Source: JAVJUV01 sp040220415
Lineage (GTDB): Bacteria > Pseudomonadota > Alphaproteobacteria > Rhodobacterales > Rhodobacteraceae
NCBI GenBank assembly: GCA_040220415.1
Contig: JAVJUV010000121.1
Span: forward strand, 1-64,000
Direction of reading: 5' to 3'
Length of the DNA: 64,000 bases
The translations under genes and the position numbers were made by a program. Each line of letters begins with the position of its first letter. The first letter of the stretch is position 1. This document shows, one piece after another, positions 46,531 through 55,563 of this stretch. Under the pieces are notes generated by a model, which did not search any database, had not been told where the DNA came from, and was given only the letters and a program-made list of their open reading frames with translations.

Positions 46531-46989
46531 ATGAGCCTCGAAGGCCAGACCGCACCGGATTTCACGCTGCCCCGAGACGGCGGAGGCGAGATAACGCTTT
46601 CCGGGCTCCGTCCCCGGAAGGTCGTGCTCTACTTCTATCCCAAGGATGACACCTCGGGCTGCACGAAGGAAGCCCAGGGCTTCACCGAGCGCAAGGCCGA
46701 ATTCGAGGCCGCCGGCGCCGTGGTCGTCGGCATCTCGAAGGACACCGCGCAGAAGCATGACAAGTTCGTCGCGAAATACGACCTCGACGTGATCCTCGCC
46801 TCGGACGCCGAAGGCGACATTTGCGAGCGCTATGGCACCTGGGTCGAGAAAAGCATGTATGGCAAGAAATACATGGGGATAGAACGCTCGACATTCCTGA
46901 TCGGCGGCGACGGCACCGTCTTGAAGGAATGGCGCAAGGTGAAGGTGCCGGGGCATGTGGACGCGGTGCTGGAAGCTGTGAAAGGATAG
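46531..46989 (+). CDS. bcp: Thioredoxin-dependent peroxiredoxin, BCP/PrxQ type
   Basis: A 152-residue peroxiredoxin reducing hydroperoxides. The peroxidatic Cys44 is in DTSGCTKEAQGF with Pro-Lys-Asp-Asp before it. The resolving Cys often found five residues later is Gln49 here; the only other Cys is near 97 (ICERY), so it either works as a 1-Cys enzyme or uses a distant Cys. AAAGGGA precedes the ATG. Confidence 0.95.
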   Translation: MSLEGQTAPDFTLPRDGGGEITLSGLRPRKVVLYFYPKDDTSGCTKEAQGFTERKAEFEAAGAVVVGISKDTAQKHDKFVAKYDLDVILASDAEGDICERYGTWVEKSMYGKKYMGIERSTFLIGGDGTVLKEWRKVKVPGHVDAVLEAVKG

Positions 46990-47065
46990 GGTCCGCCGCC
47001 TGTCGGCGGCGACCATCCCGCGTGCTGTCACTCCGGCCGCGCCCAAGCAAGAAAGGTGCCCCCGT

Positions 47066-47878
47066 GTGATCCGCACCCTGACCGACATGGCCGTCGAGGT
47101 TCTGACCACCGCCGACGGACGCGCCAAGACGGCGCTCAGCCGCGCCCACGCCGCCCGATGGTTCGCCGCCCGCGACGCCGGTGGCGCGCTCGACATCGGC
47201 ACCGCCGAACCGCCGCTGCGCCCGGCGCGCCCGGCCGAACCGCAGCTCCTCGATCCCCGCGAGGTACCCAGGCGCAAGCCCGGCACGCCCCAGGGCCGGA
47301 TCGCGCTGCTGCACGCCGTCGCGCACATCGAACTCAACGCCGTCGATCTGCACTGGGACATCATCGCGCGTTTCGGCCACGTGCCGATGCCGCCGGGTTT
47401 CTTCGACGACTGGGTCAAGGCTGCCGACGAGGAATCGAGCCATTTCAACCTGATGTCGGATTGTCTTGAAGCGCATGGCAGCCACTACGGCGCCCTTCCG
47501 GCCCACGCCGGGATGTGGCGCGCCGCCGAGGACACAGCGGATGATCTCATGAGCCGGCTCGCCGTCGTGCCGATGGTGCTCGAAGCGCGCGGCCTCGACG
47601 TGACCCCGGGCATGATCGCGGTCTTCCGGAAAGCCGGCGACCAGCGGGCTGTCGACGCGCTCGAGACGATCTATGCCGAAGAGGTCGGCCACGTCGCCTA
47701 CGGGTCGAAATGGTTCCACTTCCTTTGCGGACGCGACAACCTCGATCCGAAGCCGGTTTTTCACGCCCTCGTGCGCAAGTACTTTCACGGCGCGCTGAAA
47801 CCGCCCTTCAACGAAGAGAAGCGGGCCGAGGCCGGTCTGCCGCCGGATTTCTACTGGCCGTTGTCGGAAACTGGCTGA
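47066..47878 (+). CDS. DUF455 family ferritin-like protein
   Basis: 270 residues with a ferritin-like four-helix core. Candidate metal ligands are the paired motifs HIELNAVDLHWD, ADEESSHFNLM, Glu in MVLEARGLD and AEEVGHVAYG, each holding Glu with a nearby His. This suggests a diiron carboxylate centre; DUF455 proteins have no proven reaction. The start is GTG. A short hairpin separates it from bcp upstream (GCCGCC-TGTC-GGCGGC, 46995-47010). Confidence 0.82.
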   Translation: MIRTLTDMAVEVLTTADGRAKTALSRAHAARWFAARDAGGALDIGTAEPPLRPARPAEPQLLDPREVPRRKPGTPQGRIALLHAVAHIELNAVDLHWDIIARFGHVPMPPGFFDDWVKAADEESSHFNLMSDCLEAHGSHYGALPAHAGMWRAAEDTADDLMSRLAVVPMVLEARGLDVTPGMIAVFRKAGDQRAVDALETIYAEEVGHVAYGSKWFHFLCGRDNLDPKPVFHALVRKYFHGALKPPFNEEKRAEAGLPPDFYWPLSETG

Positions 47879-47881
47879 GGG

Positions 47882-47927
47882 TCGGCGAAATCTCGCCGAA
47901 ATCCCGCCGTTTAGGCCCTCCCGGGCC
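47882..47927 (+). terminator. Two successive hairpins after the DUF455 gene
   Basis: TCGGCGA/TCGCCGA with an AATC loop (47882-47899) is followed by GGCCC/GGGCC with a TCCC loop (47914-47927). They start 4 nt after the stop. A T-run is lacking, so termination may be factor-assisted. Confidence 0.45.
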
Positions 47928-48039
47928 CGAACAAGGCCAGCGAGGTTGCCTCACTTTTCCACAGCCGTTAACACTTTCGCAGCCCGGAAGGTCCACGACC
48001 CTGGGTGCTGGGGGTTTTCAACGGGTTAGGGACAGGCCT

Positions 48040-49362
48040 GTGCACAGACGTTTTGCGATCAAGGTTCACGCCGCGCTTGAGCGTGCGTTCCCGGAACAAC
48101 GCCTTTTCCTTCGCTCCGACACCGAAACCAGGTTCATCCGCCTTTCACCGCTGACCCAGTTCGTCGGCGTCACCGGCAGCGCCCTGCTCCTCGGCTGGAC
48201 GATCATCTCCTCGGCCATCCTTCTCATGCACTCGCTCGGCGCCGGCGACCTCAAGCAGCAGGCGCTCCGCGACCAGGCGGTCTACGAGCAGCGCCTCAAC
48301 CAGCTTGCCGCCGAGCGCGATGCCCGCGCCCAGGAAGCATCGCAGGCCCAGGGTCGGTTCACCGTCGCACTCACCGAAGTCTCGGCGATGCAGTCGCGGC
48401 TTCTGGCCTCCGAAGACCGCCGCAAGGAACTCGAAACCGGGATCGAGGTCATCGCATCGACGCTGCGCAACGCCATGAAGGAACGCGACCAGGCGCGCGA
48501 ACTGGCCGACGTGCTGCGCGCCAAACTGGTCGAAAGCGAAGCGGAAGAGCCTGACACGCTGCGGCTTTCCGATCTGGAAGCGACGCTTGGCGTCATGACG
48601 GCCACCCTCGGAAACCTCGCCGGGCAACGCGACGCCATGCAGGAAACCGTGTCCGAAGCCGAACTGGCGCTTGACCGCATCGCGATGGACGCACGCCTCG
48701 AAGCCGAGCGGAACGAACGTATCTTCACCCAGATCGAGGACGCCGTCGCCTCCTCGCTGGTACCGCTGGACGAGATGTTCTCGACCGTGGGCCTGCCGAC
48801 GGACTCGATCCTGGAACAGGTCCGGCGCAGCTATTCCGGTCAGGGCGGTCCCCTGACCCCGATCACGTTCTCCACCAGCGGAGACGCCGAGGTCGACCCG
48901 ATGACCGAACGCGCCAACGGCGTCCTCGGCCGCCTCGACGAGTTGAACCTCTACCGCATCGCCGCCCAGAAGCTTCCTTTCGGCTTTCCGGTCACCGGAT
49001 ATTACCGCTCCACCTCCGGTTTCGGCCCGCGCTGGGGACGGATGCACGAAGGCCATGACTGGGCCGGCGCGACCGGAACGCCGATCCACGCAACCGCCGA
49101 CGGTGTCGTCGTTCATGCCGGCCGCCAGAGCGGTTATGGCAACCTGATCAAGATACGCCACGACTTCGGATTCGAAACAAGATACGCACATCTCTCGAAA
49201 ATCCGGGTCGAGGTCGGGCAAAGGGTCTCGCGCGGCGAGCGCATCGGTGATATGGGGAATACCGGACGGTCGACCGGCACTCACCTCCACTACGAAGTGC
49301 GCGTCGGCGGAAACCCCGTAAACCCGTTGAAATACATCAAGGCAGCAAGAGATGTTTTCTAA
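48040..49362 (+). CDS. M23 family metallopeptidase (LytM), bactofilin partner
   Basis: 440 residues from GTG 48040, chosen because upstream sequence is non-coding in character. A membrane helix lies at about 38-62, a long coiled coil at about 70-230, then an M23 domain. The metal site is seen as GHDWAG near 337 and HLHYEV near 415. It would cleave peptide crosslinks in the wall. It overlaps the bactofilin gene by 11 nt. Bactofilin with an adjacent M23 peptidase is a known pair in stalked alphaproteobacteria such as Hyphomonas (BacA with LmdC), so this is likely a shape or division module. Confidence 0.88.
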   Translation: MHRRFAIKVHAALERAFPEQRLFLRSDTETRFIRLSPLTQFVGVTGSALLLGWTIISSAILLMHSLGAGDLKQQALRDQAVYEQRLNQLAAERDARAQEASQAQGRFTVALTEVSAMQSRLLASEDRRKELETGIEVIASTLRNAMKERDQARELADVLRAKLVESEAEEPDTLRLSDLEATLGVMTATLGNLAGQRDAMQETVSEAELALDRIAMDARLEAERNERIFTQIEDAVASSLVPLDEMFSTVGLPTDSILEQVRRSYSGQGGPLTPITFSTSGDAEVDPMTERANGVLGRLDELNLYRIAAQKLPFGFPVTGYYRSTSGFGPRWGRMHEGHDWAGATGTPIHATADGVVVHAGRQSGYGNLIKIRHDFGFETRYAHLSKIRVEVGQRVSRGERIGDMGNTGRSTGTHLHYEVRVGGNPVNPLKYIKAARDVF

Positions 49363-49870
49363 AAGCAAAATCAACGAGCCCGGCCCGAAACAAGGCACTG
49401 AGGCAGAAAAGGACAAGGCCCCAGAGATGAATCAACCGAAACCTACTTCCGATTTTTCGTCGTCGAGCGCCCCCAAGGCCAAACCGCCGGCATCGGTCCT
49501 TTCGGCTGACCTGACGATCACCGGCAATATCAAGACCACCGGTGACATCAACATCGAGGGCACTGTCGAGGGCGACATCCGCGCCCATCTCCTGACAGTC
49601 GGCGAAGGCGCGACCGTGAAGGGCGAGTGCATTGCGGATGACGTCGTGGTGAACGGCCGTGTCGTCGGCAAGGTGCGTGGCCTCAAGGTCCGCCTGACTT
49701 CTACCGCTCGTGTCGAGGGCGACATCATCCACAAGACGATCGCGATCGAATCCGGCGCCCACTTCGAAGGCTCGGTTCAACGCCAGGAAGACCCGCTGAA
49801 CTCGGGCAACAAGGCCCCGGCGCCCAAGCCTGCCGCGTCGCCGACGTCTCAGTCCTCGTCAGGACAGTAA
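49352..49870 (+). CDS. Bactofilin family cytoskeletal protein
   Basis: 172 residues. The disordered N-terminus (about 1-48) and Pro/Ser-rich C-terminus flank a bactofilin beta-helix, seen as periodic Gly/Val/Ile strands (LTITGNIKTTGDINIEGTVEG, then DDVVVNGRVVGKVRG in the next coil). Bactofilins polymerise on the membrane without nucleotides. The gene starts inside the end of the M23 peptidase gene and ends at a strong terminator. Confidence 0.92.
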   Translation: MFSKSKINEPGPKQGTEAEKDKAPEMNQPKPTSDFSSSSAPKAKPPASVLSADLTITGNIKTTGDINIEGTVEGDIRAHLLTVGEGATVKGECIADDVVVNGRVVGKVRGLKVRLTSTARVEGDIIHKTIAIESGAHFEGSVQRQEDPLNSGNKAPAPKPAASPTSQSSSGQ

Positions 49871-49908
49871 CGGCTCATTGCCGAACGGACGCCCCGGTGT
49901 CCGCATCA

Positions 49909-49946
49909 ACGGCCCGCGCCCACCCGCGCGGGCCGTTTGATTTTTT
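49909..49946 (+). terminator. Intrinsic terminator after bactofilin
   Basis: A 10-bp stem ACGGCCCGCG/CGCGGGCCGT with an 8-nt loop is followed by TTT, GA and TTTTTT. It lies between bactofilin and the convergent DUF805 gene. Confidence 0.9.
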
Positions 49947-49959
49947 GCGACGACGACGC

Positions 49960-50349
49960 CTAAACGCCACCCGCACCGGCCAGCGGATCCTCTCCGAACC
50001 GGTTCGGTCCCGTCGTGCCCTTCTGAACGAAGAAGAAGATAAGGATCAGCGCGCCCAGTAGCGGGATCAGGATCAACAGGTACCACCAGCCCGACTTGTC
50101 CAGGTCGTGCAGCCGGCGGACGCCCACGGCGATCGACGGCAGAAACACCACAAGCGAGAAAAGCGCGCCCAGGATCGATACCTGCTGCCCGTCCATCCCG
50201 CTGCCGAACAGCATCCGGTCAAGGAAGCTGAAGACGAGGTTGCCCAGTAATATGAACAGGACGAACCACCACAGCTCGGACCGGGCCGCGCGTCCGGTGA
50301 AGGTGATATACTCCGAAAAGCACTTCTTGACTGCTTCCTGAAATCCCAT
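49960..50349 (-). CDS. DUF805 family membrane protein
   Basis: A 129-residue inner-membrane protein of the DUF805 family with three or four helices. Hallmarks are MGFQEAVKKCFSEYITFTGRA, RSELWWFVLF, VGVRRLHDLDKSGWW and the end FFVQKGTTGPNRFGEDPL. The ATG at 50349 is the family start; upstream in-frame ATGs at 50391 and 50403 would add a poorly conserved stretch. Function unknown. Confidence 0.88.
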   Translation of the reverse strand: MGFQEAVKKCFSEYITFTGRAARSELWWFVLFILLGNLVFSFLDRMLFGSGMDGQQVSILGALFSLVVFLPSIAVGVRRLHDLDKSGWWYLLILIPLLGALILIFFFVQKGTTGPNRFGEDPLAGAGGV

Positions 50350-50511
50350 CTCTCTGTCTCGCTTTGCTGCTTCAAAAAAGTCAGGTGTCATTGCCCTGAC
50401 CATAGCACACATCGAAACCGGCGCCGCGCGCAACAGCGACGAACCGTGGGGCTTCAATCGGAAACGGACTGAGTCCTCTCTGCACCTCTGTGGCACCGCC
50501 CGAAACCGGCG

Positions 50512-51297
50512 TCAGCCCGGGTGATAGAGCGCCCGCCTGTAGATGTGCCAGGTCGCGTGCCCCAGAACCGGCAGCGCTATGAACAGGCCAAGGAAAGCCG
50601 GCAGCATGGCCACGAACAGGCTGACGGCCACGATCACCGCCCAAAGCCCCATCACCGCCTTGTTGCGCGCCACCGTGTCCAGGCTGATCAGCATGGCGGT
50701 GACGAAGTCGAACTCCTTGTCGACCAGAAGCGGCAGCGACACCGCCGTCAATCCGAAGGTCAGGAAGGCCACCGCCGCCCCCACGACGCCCTGAACCGCC
50801 AGCATGATCATGCCGTTCGGCGTCATGTATATGTCCCATGACGTGCTGACGTTGGTCAGGGTGCTGACCCCGAAGAACAGCGCGAACGTCATATGGGCGA
50901 AAAAGCTCCAGAACAGGAAGATCAGCGCCAGCACCGCGCCCACCCAGGGCAATTGCCGCTGGCGCTGCGACCAGACCACACCCAGCACCGCACCCCATTC
51001 CAGCGGCTCGTCCGCCTCGATCCGGCGGCTCACCTCGTAAAGGCCCACCGCCGCGAAGGGTGCCACCAGCGGGAAACCAAGCGCAAAGGCCAGCGTCCAC
51101 AGAAACGTCCCCGCGCCGATCCACCATAGCGCCACGCCCGCCACAACGTAGAACGAACTGAAGGTCAGCCCGAAAAGCGGCGCGGTCTGGAAATCCGACA
51201 CGCCTGCCTTCAGCGCCACCCACAACTCCGCCGGCGTCACCCGCGCGATGTCCGGCGGCGGCGACGGCGGCAGCGGAAGGGGATTGTCGTCCATCAT
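50512..51297 (-). CDS. DUF2189 family membrane protein
   Basis: 261 residues with about six membrane helices and a Pro-rich N-terminus. Family landmarks are GLYEVSRRIEADEPLEWG near 90 and the C-terminal VLGHATWHIYRRALYH. Function unknown. It starts with two adjacent ATGs. It follows an Asp-rich cytoplasmic start without a clear ribosome site. It is divergent from prfB. Confidence 0.85.
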   Translation of the reverse strand: MMDDNPLPLPPSPPPDIARVTPAELWVALKAGVSDFQTAPLFGLTFSSFYVVAGVALWWIGAGTFLWTLAFALGFPLVAPFAAVGLYEVSRRIEADEPLEWGAVLGVVWSQRQRQLPWVGAVLALIFLFWSFFAHMTFALFFGVSTLTNVSTSWDIYMTPNGMIMLAVQGVVGAAVAFLTFGLTAVSLPLLVDKEFDFVTAMLISLDTVARNKAVMGLWAVIVAVSLFVAMLPAFLGLFIALPVLGHATWHIYRRALYHPG

Positions 51298-51421
51298 GAT
51301 TCAGCTTTTCCCGGCTCCTCGTCCCATACCTTGATCCATATCAGGATCTCACTTCGCTTGAAGCCTTTCCGCGCGGTTGCTATCAGCATCCGACGATTAC
51401 CCAGCCAGCCGGAGGCCCCCC

Positions 51422-52549
51422 ATGCGCGCCGAGACCGAAAACACGGTCGCCGCCATCGAAAAGTCGCTCGATCTTCTTGCCCAGCGGATGGATTGGGAAA
51501 CCGCCGGGCACCGGCTGGAAGAATTCAACGCGATGGTCGAGGATCCCAAGCTTTGGGACGATCCCGAGAAGGCGCAGAAACTCATGCGCGACCGGCAGAT
51601 GCTGGTCGACGCGATAGAGCGTCTATCGACCATGAAGCAGGAGCTGTCGGACAACGTCGAGCTGATCGAGCTCGGCGAAATGGAGGACGACGCAGACGTC
51701 GTCAAGGAAGCCGAGGCGGCGCTGAAGACCTTGAAGGAGCGTTCGGCCCAGGCCGAGATCGAGGCGCTTCTGGATGGCGAAGCCGACGGCAACGACACCT
51801 TCCTCGAAATCAACTCGGGCGCGGGCGGTACGGAATCCTGCGACTGGGCGGCGATGCTGGCGCGAATGTACGTCCGATGGGCCGAGAAGCACGGCTACAA
51901 GGTCGAACTCCAGTCCGAAAGCCCCGGCGAAGAAGCGGGCATCAAGTCGGCGGCCTACAAGATCTCCGGCCCCAACGCCTATGGCTGGCTCAAGTCGGAA
52001 TCGGGCGTGCATCGCCTCGTGCGGATCTCGCCCTACGACAGCGCCGCGCGCCGCCACACATCCTTCTGTTCGGTCTGGGTCTACCCCGTGGTCGACGACA
52101 ACATCGAGATCGAGGTCGCCCCGAACGACATCCGCATCGACACCTACCGCTCGTCGGGCGCTGGCGGCCAGCACGTCAACACCACCGACTCGGCCGTGCG
52201 CATCACCCACATGCCCACCGGGATCGTCGTGACATCTTCCGAGAAGTCGCAGCACCAGAACCGCGACATCGCCATGAAGGCGCTGAAGTCGCGTCTCTAC
52301 CAGATGGAACTCGACCGCCGGAACGCCGCGATCAACGAGGCGCACGAGAACAAGGGAGAGGCAGGCTGGGGCAACCAGATCCGCTCCTACGTGCTGCAAC
52401 CCTACCAGATGGTGAAAGACCTTCGCACCGGCTACGAGACCTCGGACACCCAGGGCGTACTGGATGGCGATCTCGACGGCCTGATGGCCGCCACGCTGGC
52501 GATGGGCGTCTCGGGCATGAAGCGCGCCGAAGCGCAGGCCGAGGAATAA
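51422..52549 (+). CDS. prfB: Peptide chain release factor 2
   Basis: Terminates at UGA and UAA, 375 residues. GAGGQHVN holds the GGQ catalytic motif near 247. The tripeptide anticodon reads SPY (203-205) instead of the usual SPF. There is no in-frame UGA near the start, so the programmed frameshift of E. coli prfB is absent. GGAGG lies 6 nt before the ATG. Confidence 0.96.
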   Translation: MRAETENTVAAIEKSLDLLAQRMDWETAGHRLEEFNAMVEDPKLWDDPEKAQKLMRDRQMLVDAIERLSTMKQELSDNVELIELGEMEDDADVVKEAEAALKTLKERSAQAEIEALLDGEADGNDTFLEINSGAGGTESCDWAAMLARMYVRWAEKHGYKVELQSESPGEEAGIKSAAYKISGPNAYGWLKSESGVHRLVRISPYDSAARRHTSFCSVWVYPVVDDNIEIEVAPNDIRIDTYRSSGAGGQHVNTTDSAVRITHMPTGIVVTSSEKSQHQNRDIAMKALKSRLYQMELDRRNAAINEAHENKGEAGWGNQIRSYVLQPYQMVKDLRTGYETSDTQGVLDGDLDGLMAATLAMGVSGMKRAEAQAEE

Positions 52550-52955
52550 TCCGCACGAACCGCAGGGCAGCCGAAGCCGCGTCTCGATGAAGGATCAGGC
52601 GACGGCGGACGACTGCACGCGATGGAACGGCGGGCGCTTCAGACGCGTCGTCCGAAAGACCGCCCGGCCTTCGACCGCATCGCCATGACATGCGGCCTCA
52701 CCGGTTTCGATCGCGGCGCCGCGCGGACGAAACCGGTGCCGCAGGAATGAACTGGATATCCCCGATATATTCGCGCAGGGACGCGATTGACCGTCGGTCA
52801 TACTGGTACTCACCATACTGGTTAACGTTCACAACCCTGCCGTTATCTCAAAGAGATTGGGCAGCACTACGTCATTTTCCGCAAGATTTCGGGATTTCTT
52901 TCTGCCCGCGCATCCTCCGCGAATACCCGGACCGGCAAGGCGGACTGGCCCGCCC
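52550..52955. other. Intergenic region between prfB and the PBP1A gene
   Basis: About 400 bases between convergent genes, unusual here where convergent stops mostly lie within 15 nt. Contents: the long hairpin 52699-52738; an inverted repeat TGACC-GTC-GGTCA (52788-52800); and two direct copies of CATACTGGT (52799-52807, 52814-52822). Two overlapping ORFs (52622-52750 and 52747-52959) lack proper ribosome sites and are not called. Confidence 0.5.
52699..52738. terminator. Strong hairpin between convergent prfB and PBP1A genes
   Basis: CACCGGTTTCG and CGAAACCGGTG form a perfect 11-bp stem, with an inner self-complementary CGCGGCGCCGCG. There is no T-run. The arms share CGGTTTCG/CGAAACCG with the hairpin at 55564-55584. 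Confidence 0.5.
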
Positions 52956-55484
52956 CTAGTACAATCCGCCGGCACTGATCTCGCCCACGGTCGCCTGCTG
53001 CGGAACCGTCACGGTCTGGCCGTCCGGGTTTGTCACCGTCTGCTGAGATCGGCCCAGTTCCGCATCCGTGAACAGCGGCAGGTTCGCTCCCATGGCAAAG
53101 CCACCATCGAAAGCGATGCCGAAGACCGGCTGCTCACCCTCGCGGAAATACTCCGCCACGACGTACTCGCCGGTGGCCTCGTCCGGAAGGCGCGCGCCGG
53201 TAAACCGGTCGATCTTGATGAACCTGCCCCCCGGCGGGATCGCGAATCGGCCCGAGCCGTACTTCGCCACGGCCTTCTCCATGAACTTCTGGAACACCGG
53301 CGCGCACAGTCCGCCACCCGAAGCGCCCCGGCCCAGCGGCTCGGGCAGGTCATAGCCGATATAGCAGCCCGCCGCGATGTTCGAGGTGAAGCCCACGAAC
53401 CAGACATCGCGCGCGTCGTTCGTCGTGCCGGTCTTGCCCGCGGTCGGCACGCCCAGGTTGACCCGGCCCGCCGCGGTGCCGCGCTCGACGACGCCCCGCA
53501 TCATCGACGTCAGCTGATAGGCGGTGATCGGGTTCATCACCTGGCTCTGGGTCGAGCGGATATCGGGCAGATCGCCACGCGCCAGGTCGCGCTCCGTGCA
53601 TTCTTCGCAGATGCGCTGGTCATGACGGTAAACGGTCGTCCCCCAGCGGTCCTGAACCCGGTCCACAAGCGTCGGCTCGACCCGCCGGCCGCCATTGGCG
53701 AACATCGAATAGGCCGAAACCATCCGGTAAAGCGTCGTCTCCTGGCTTCCCAGCGCATTCGCCAGGAAAGGCTCCATCCGGTCATAGACCCCGAAGCGCT
53801 GCGCGTAGCTGGCAACGGTGGTCATACCCACCTCTTCGGCCAGACGCACCGTCATCAGGTTTCGCGACCGCTCGATCCCGGTCCTCAGCGGCGTCGGGCC
53901 GTAGAACTGGTTCGAAGCGTTCTTGGGCCGCCAGACGCGGCCGCCGCCCACGTCGACCTCGATCGGGGCATCGATGATGATCGTGGCCGGCGTGAAGCCC
54001 GAATCCAGCGCCGCGGCGTAGACGAAGGGCTTGAACGACGATCCGGGTTGCCGCTCGGCCTGGGTCGCGCGGTTGAAAACCGAATCCTGATAGCTGAACC
54101 CGCCCTGCATCGCCAGGACGCGGCCGTTGTGAACGTCCATCGCCATGAAGGCGCCCTGCACCTTCGGCACCTGCCGCAGCGAAAACACCGGGTCCGATAC
54201 GTCCCCGCCCTCGTGGCGAACGTGGACCACGTCACCGACCTTGAGGATGTCCGAAGGCACGCGCGCGCCACGAACCCAGTTCAGGTCGCCGGGCACGATC
54301 CAGTGCCCGTCATCTCCGTCAAGCCAGCCCTCGACGCCGATCCGCGCCCGGTCGCCCTCGATCGACAGCACCACCGCCGGGAACCAGTCCTCGACATCGC
54401 GCACCGCCTCGGCGCCCTCAAGCGCCAGGCGCCAGCGCGCGACCCCGTCCTCTTCGCCGGTCAGAGCTTCGGGCTCCAGCGAGACCTTCACGCCGTGCCA
54501 CTCGCCCTGCGCGCGGTCGTACTCCTCCAGCGCCTCCTGCAACGCCGCCGCCGCGACCTCCTGCATCTCGGGGTCGATGGTCGCGCGCACCGTCAGTCCG
54601 GCGCTCTTGAACCCTTCTTCGCCGAAGTCGCGGCTAAGCTGGCGGCGGATCTCGTCGGTGAAAAAGTCCCGCGGCGGCAACTGCTCGCGGAACGCCTCGT
54701 AGTCGCCCGCCTGCACCGTCAGCAGCGGCGCGACGCGGGCTGCTTCGTATTGCTGGTCCGTCAGATAACCGTTCTGCCACATTTCCTTCAGCACGAAGTT
54801 CCGTCGCGTGACGGCGCGCTCTTCCTGATGAACGGGGTGATAGGTTGAAGGCGCTTTCGGCAGCGCCGCAAGATAGGCCGCCTCCTGCGGTTCGAGTTCG
54901 GCCAGAGACTTGTTGAAATAGACCTGCGCGGCGGCCGCCACGCCATAGGCGTTCTGGCCGAGGAATATCTCGTTCAGATAGATTTCCAGGATCTTGTCGC
55001 GGTCCAGCGACCCCACCATCCGCGTCGCAAGGATGATCTCCTTCAGCTTCCGGTCGATCGTCCGCTCGCCGCCCAGGAAACTGATCTTCGCCACCTGCTG
55101 CGGTATCGTGGACGCGCCCCGTACCGAGGCGCCGCGGGTCTGAATGGCCTCGAATCCCGCCGCGGCGATACCGCGCACATCGAAGCCCTGGTGCTGATAG
55201 AAGTTCTTGTCCTCGGCCGAGATGAACGCCTGTTTCACAAGGTCCGGGATCTCGTCGGCCGGGGCGTAAAGGCGACGCTCCTCGGCGAATTCATCGATGA
55301 TCCTGCCCGCGGGCGAGTAGATACGGCTGATCGTCGCGGGCTGATAGTTTACCAGCGTCTCGTGATCCGGCAGATCCTGACCATACACCCAGAAGACCGC
55401 GCCGATCGTCAGCGCCGCCATCACCAGTCCAAGCGTAAGAACGCTGAAGATCGCCCCGAAGACCGACAGAATGAAACGGGTCAC
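52956..55484 (-). CDS. mrcA: Penicillin-binding protein 1A (class A)
   Basis: Bifunctional peptidoglycan synthase, 842 residues. An N-terminal membrane helix (about 8-34) precedes the GT51 glycosyltransferase with SAEDKNFYQHQGFD (Glu91) and STIPQQVAK. An OB-like insert lies at about 320-435. The transpeptidase has SSFK (482-485), SRN (540-542) and KTGTT. A GTG start has AAAGG before it. It follows amiC on the same strand, the common amidase-PBP1A order. Confidence 0.95.
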   Translation of the reverse strand: MTRFILSVFGAIFSVLTLGLVMAALTIGAVFWVYGQDLPDHETLVNYQPATISRIYSPAGRIIDEFAEERRLYAPADEIPDLVKQAFISAEDKNFYQHQGFDVRGIAAAGFEAIQTRGASVRGASTIPQQVAKISFLGGERTIDRKLKEIILATRMVGSLDRDKILEIYLNEIFLGQNAYGVAAAAQVYFNKSLAELEPQEAAYLAALPKAPSTYHPVHQEERAVTRRNFVLKEMWQNGYLTDQQYEAARVAPLLTVQAGDYEAFREQLPPRDFFTDEIRRQLSRDFGEEGFKSAGLTVRATIDPEMQEVAAAALQEALEEYDRAQGEWHGVKVSLEPEALTGEEDGVARWRLALEGAEAVRDVEDWFPAVVLSIEGDRARIGVEGWLDGDDGHWIVPGDLNWVRGARVPSDILKVGDVVHVRHEGGDVSDPVFSLRQVPKVQGAFMAMDVHNGRVLAMQGGFSYQDSVFNRATQAERQPGSSFKPFVYAAALDSGFTPATIIIDAPIEVDVGGGRVWRPKNASNQFYGPTPLRTGIERSRNLMTVRLAEEVGMTTVASYAQRFGVYDRMEPFLANALGSQETTLYRMVSAYSMFANGGRRVEPTLVDRVQDRWGTTVYRHDQRICEECTERDLARGDLPDIRSTQSQVMNPITAYQLTSMMRGVVERGTAAGRVNLGVPTAGKTGTTNDARDVWFVGFTSNIAAGCYIGYDLPEPLGRGASGGGLCAPVFQKFMEKAVAKYGSGRFAIPPGGRFIKIDRFTGARLPDEATGEYVVAEYFREGEQPVFGIAFDGGFAMGANLPLFTDAELGRSQQTVTNPDGQTVTVPQQATVGEISAGGLY

Positions 55485-55563
55485 ATCGAAACCTTTCGAA
55501 CTCAGGCCACCAATATAGGCATTGGCTGCGTCAGGGTCAAAAGATCCGCAGCGTCGTATAGGC

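Noticed and set aside
51422..51520. Programmed frameshift in prfB
   Set aside because: The first codons run in one frame without an in-frame UGA or slippery CTT-T site.
52747..52959. 70-codon ORF starting MNWISPIYSRRDAID in the prfB-mrcA gap, with a 42-codon ORF just before it
   Set aside because: AGGA abuts the ATG with no spacer, the frame runs over direct repeats that create a YWYSPYW stretch, and composition is not protein-like. Kept only as part of the region note.
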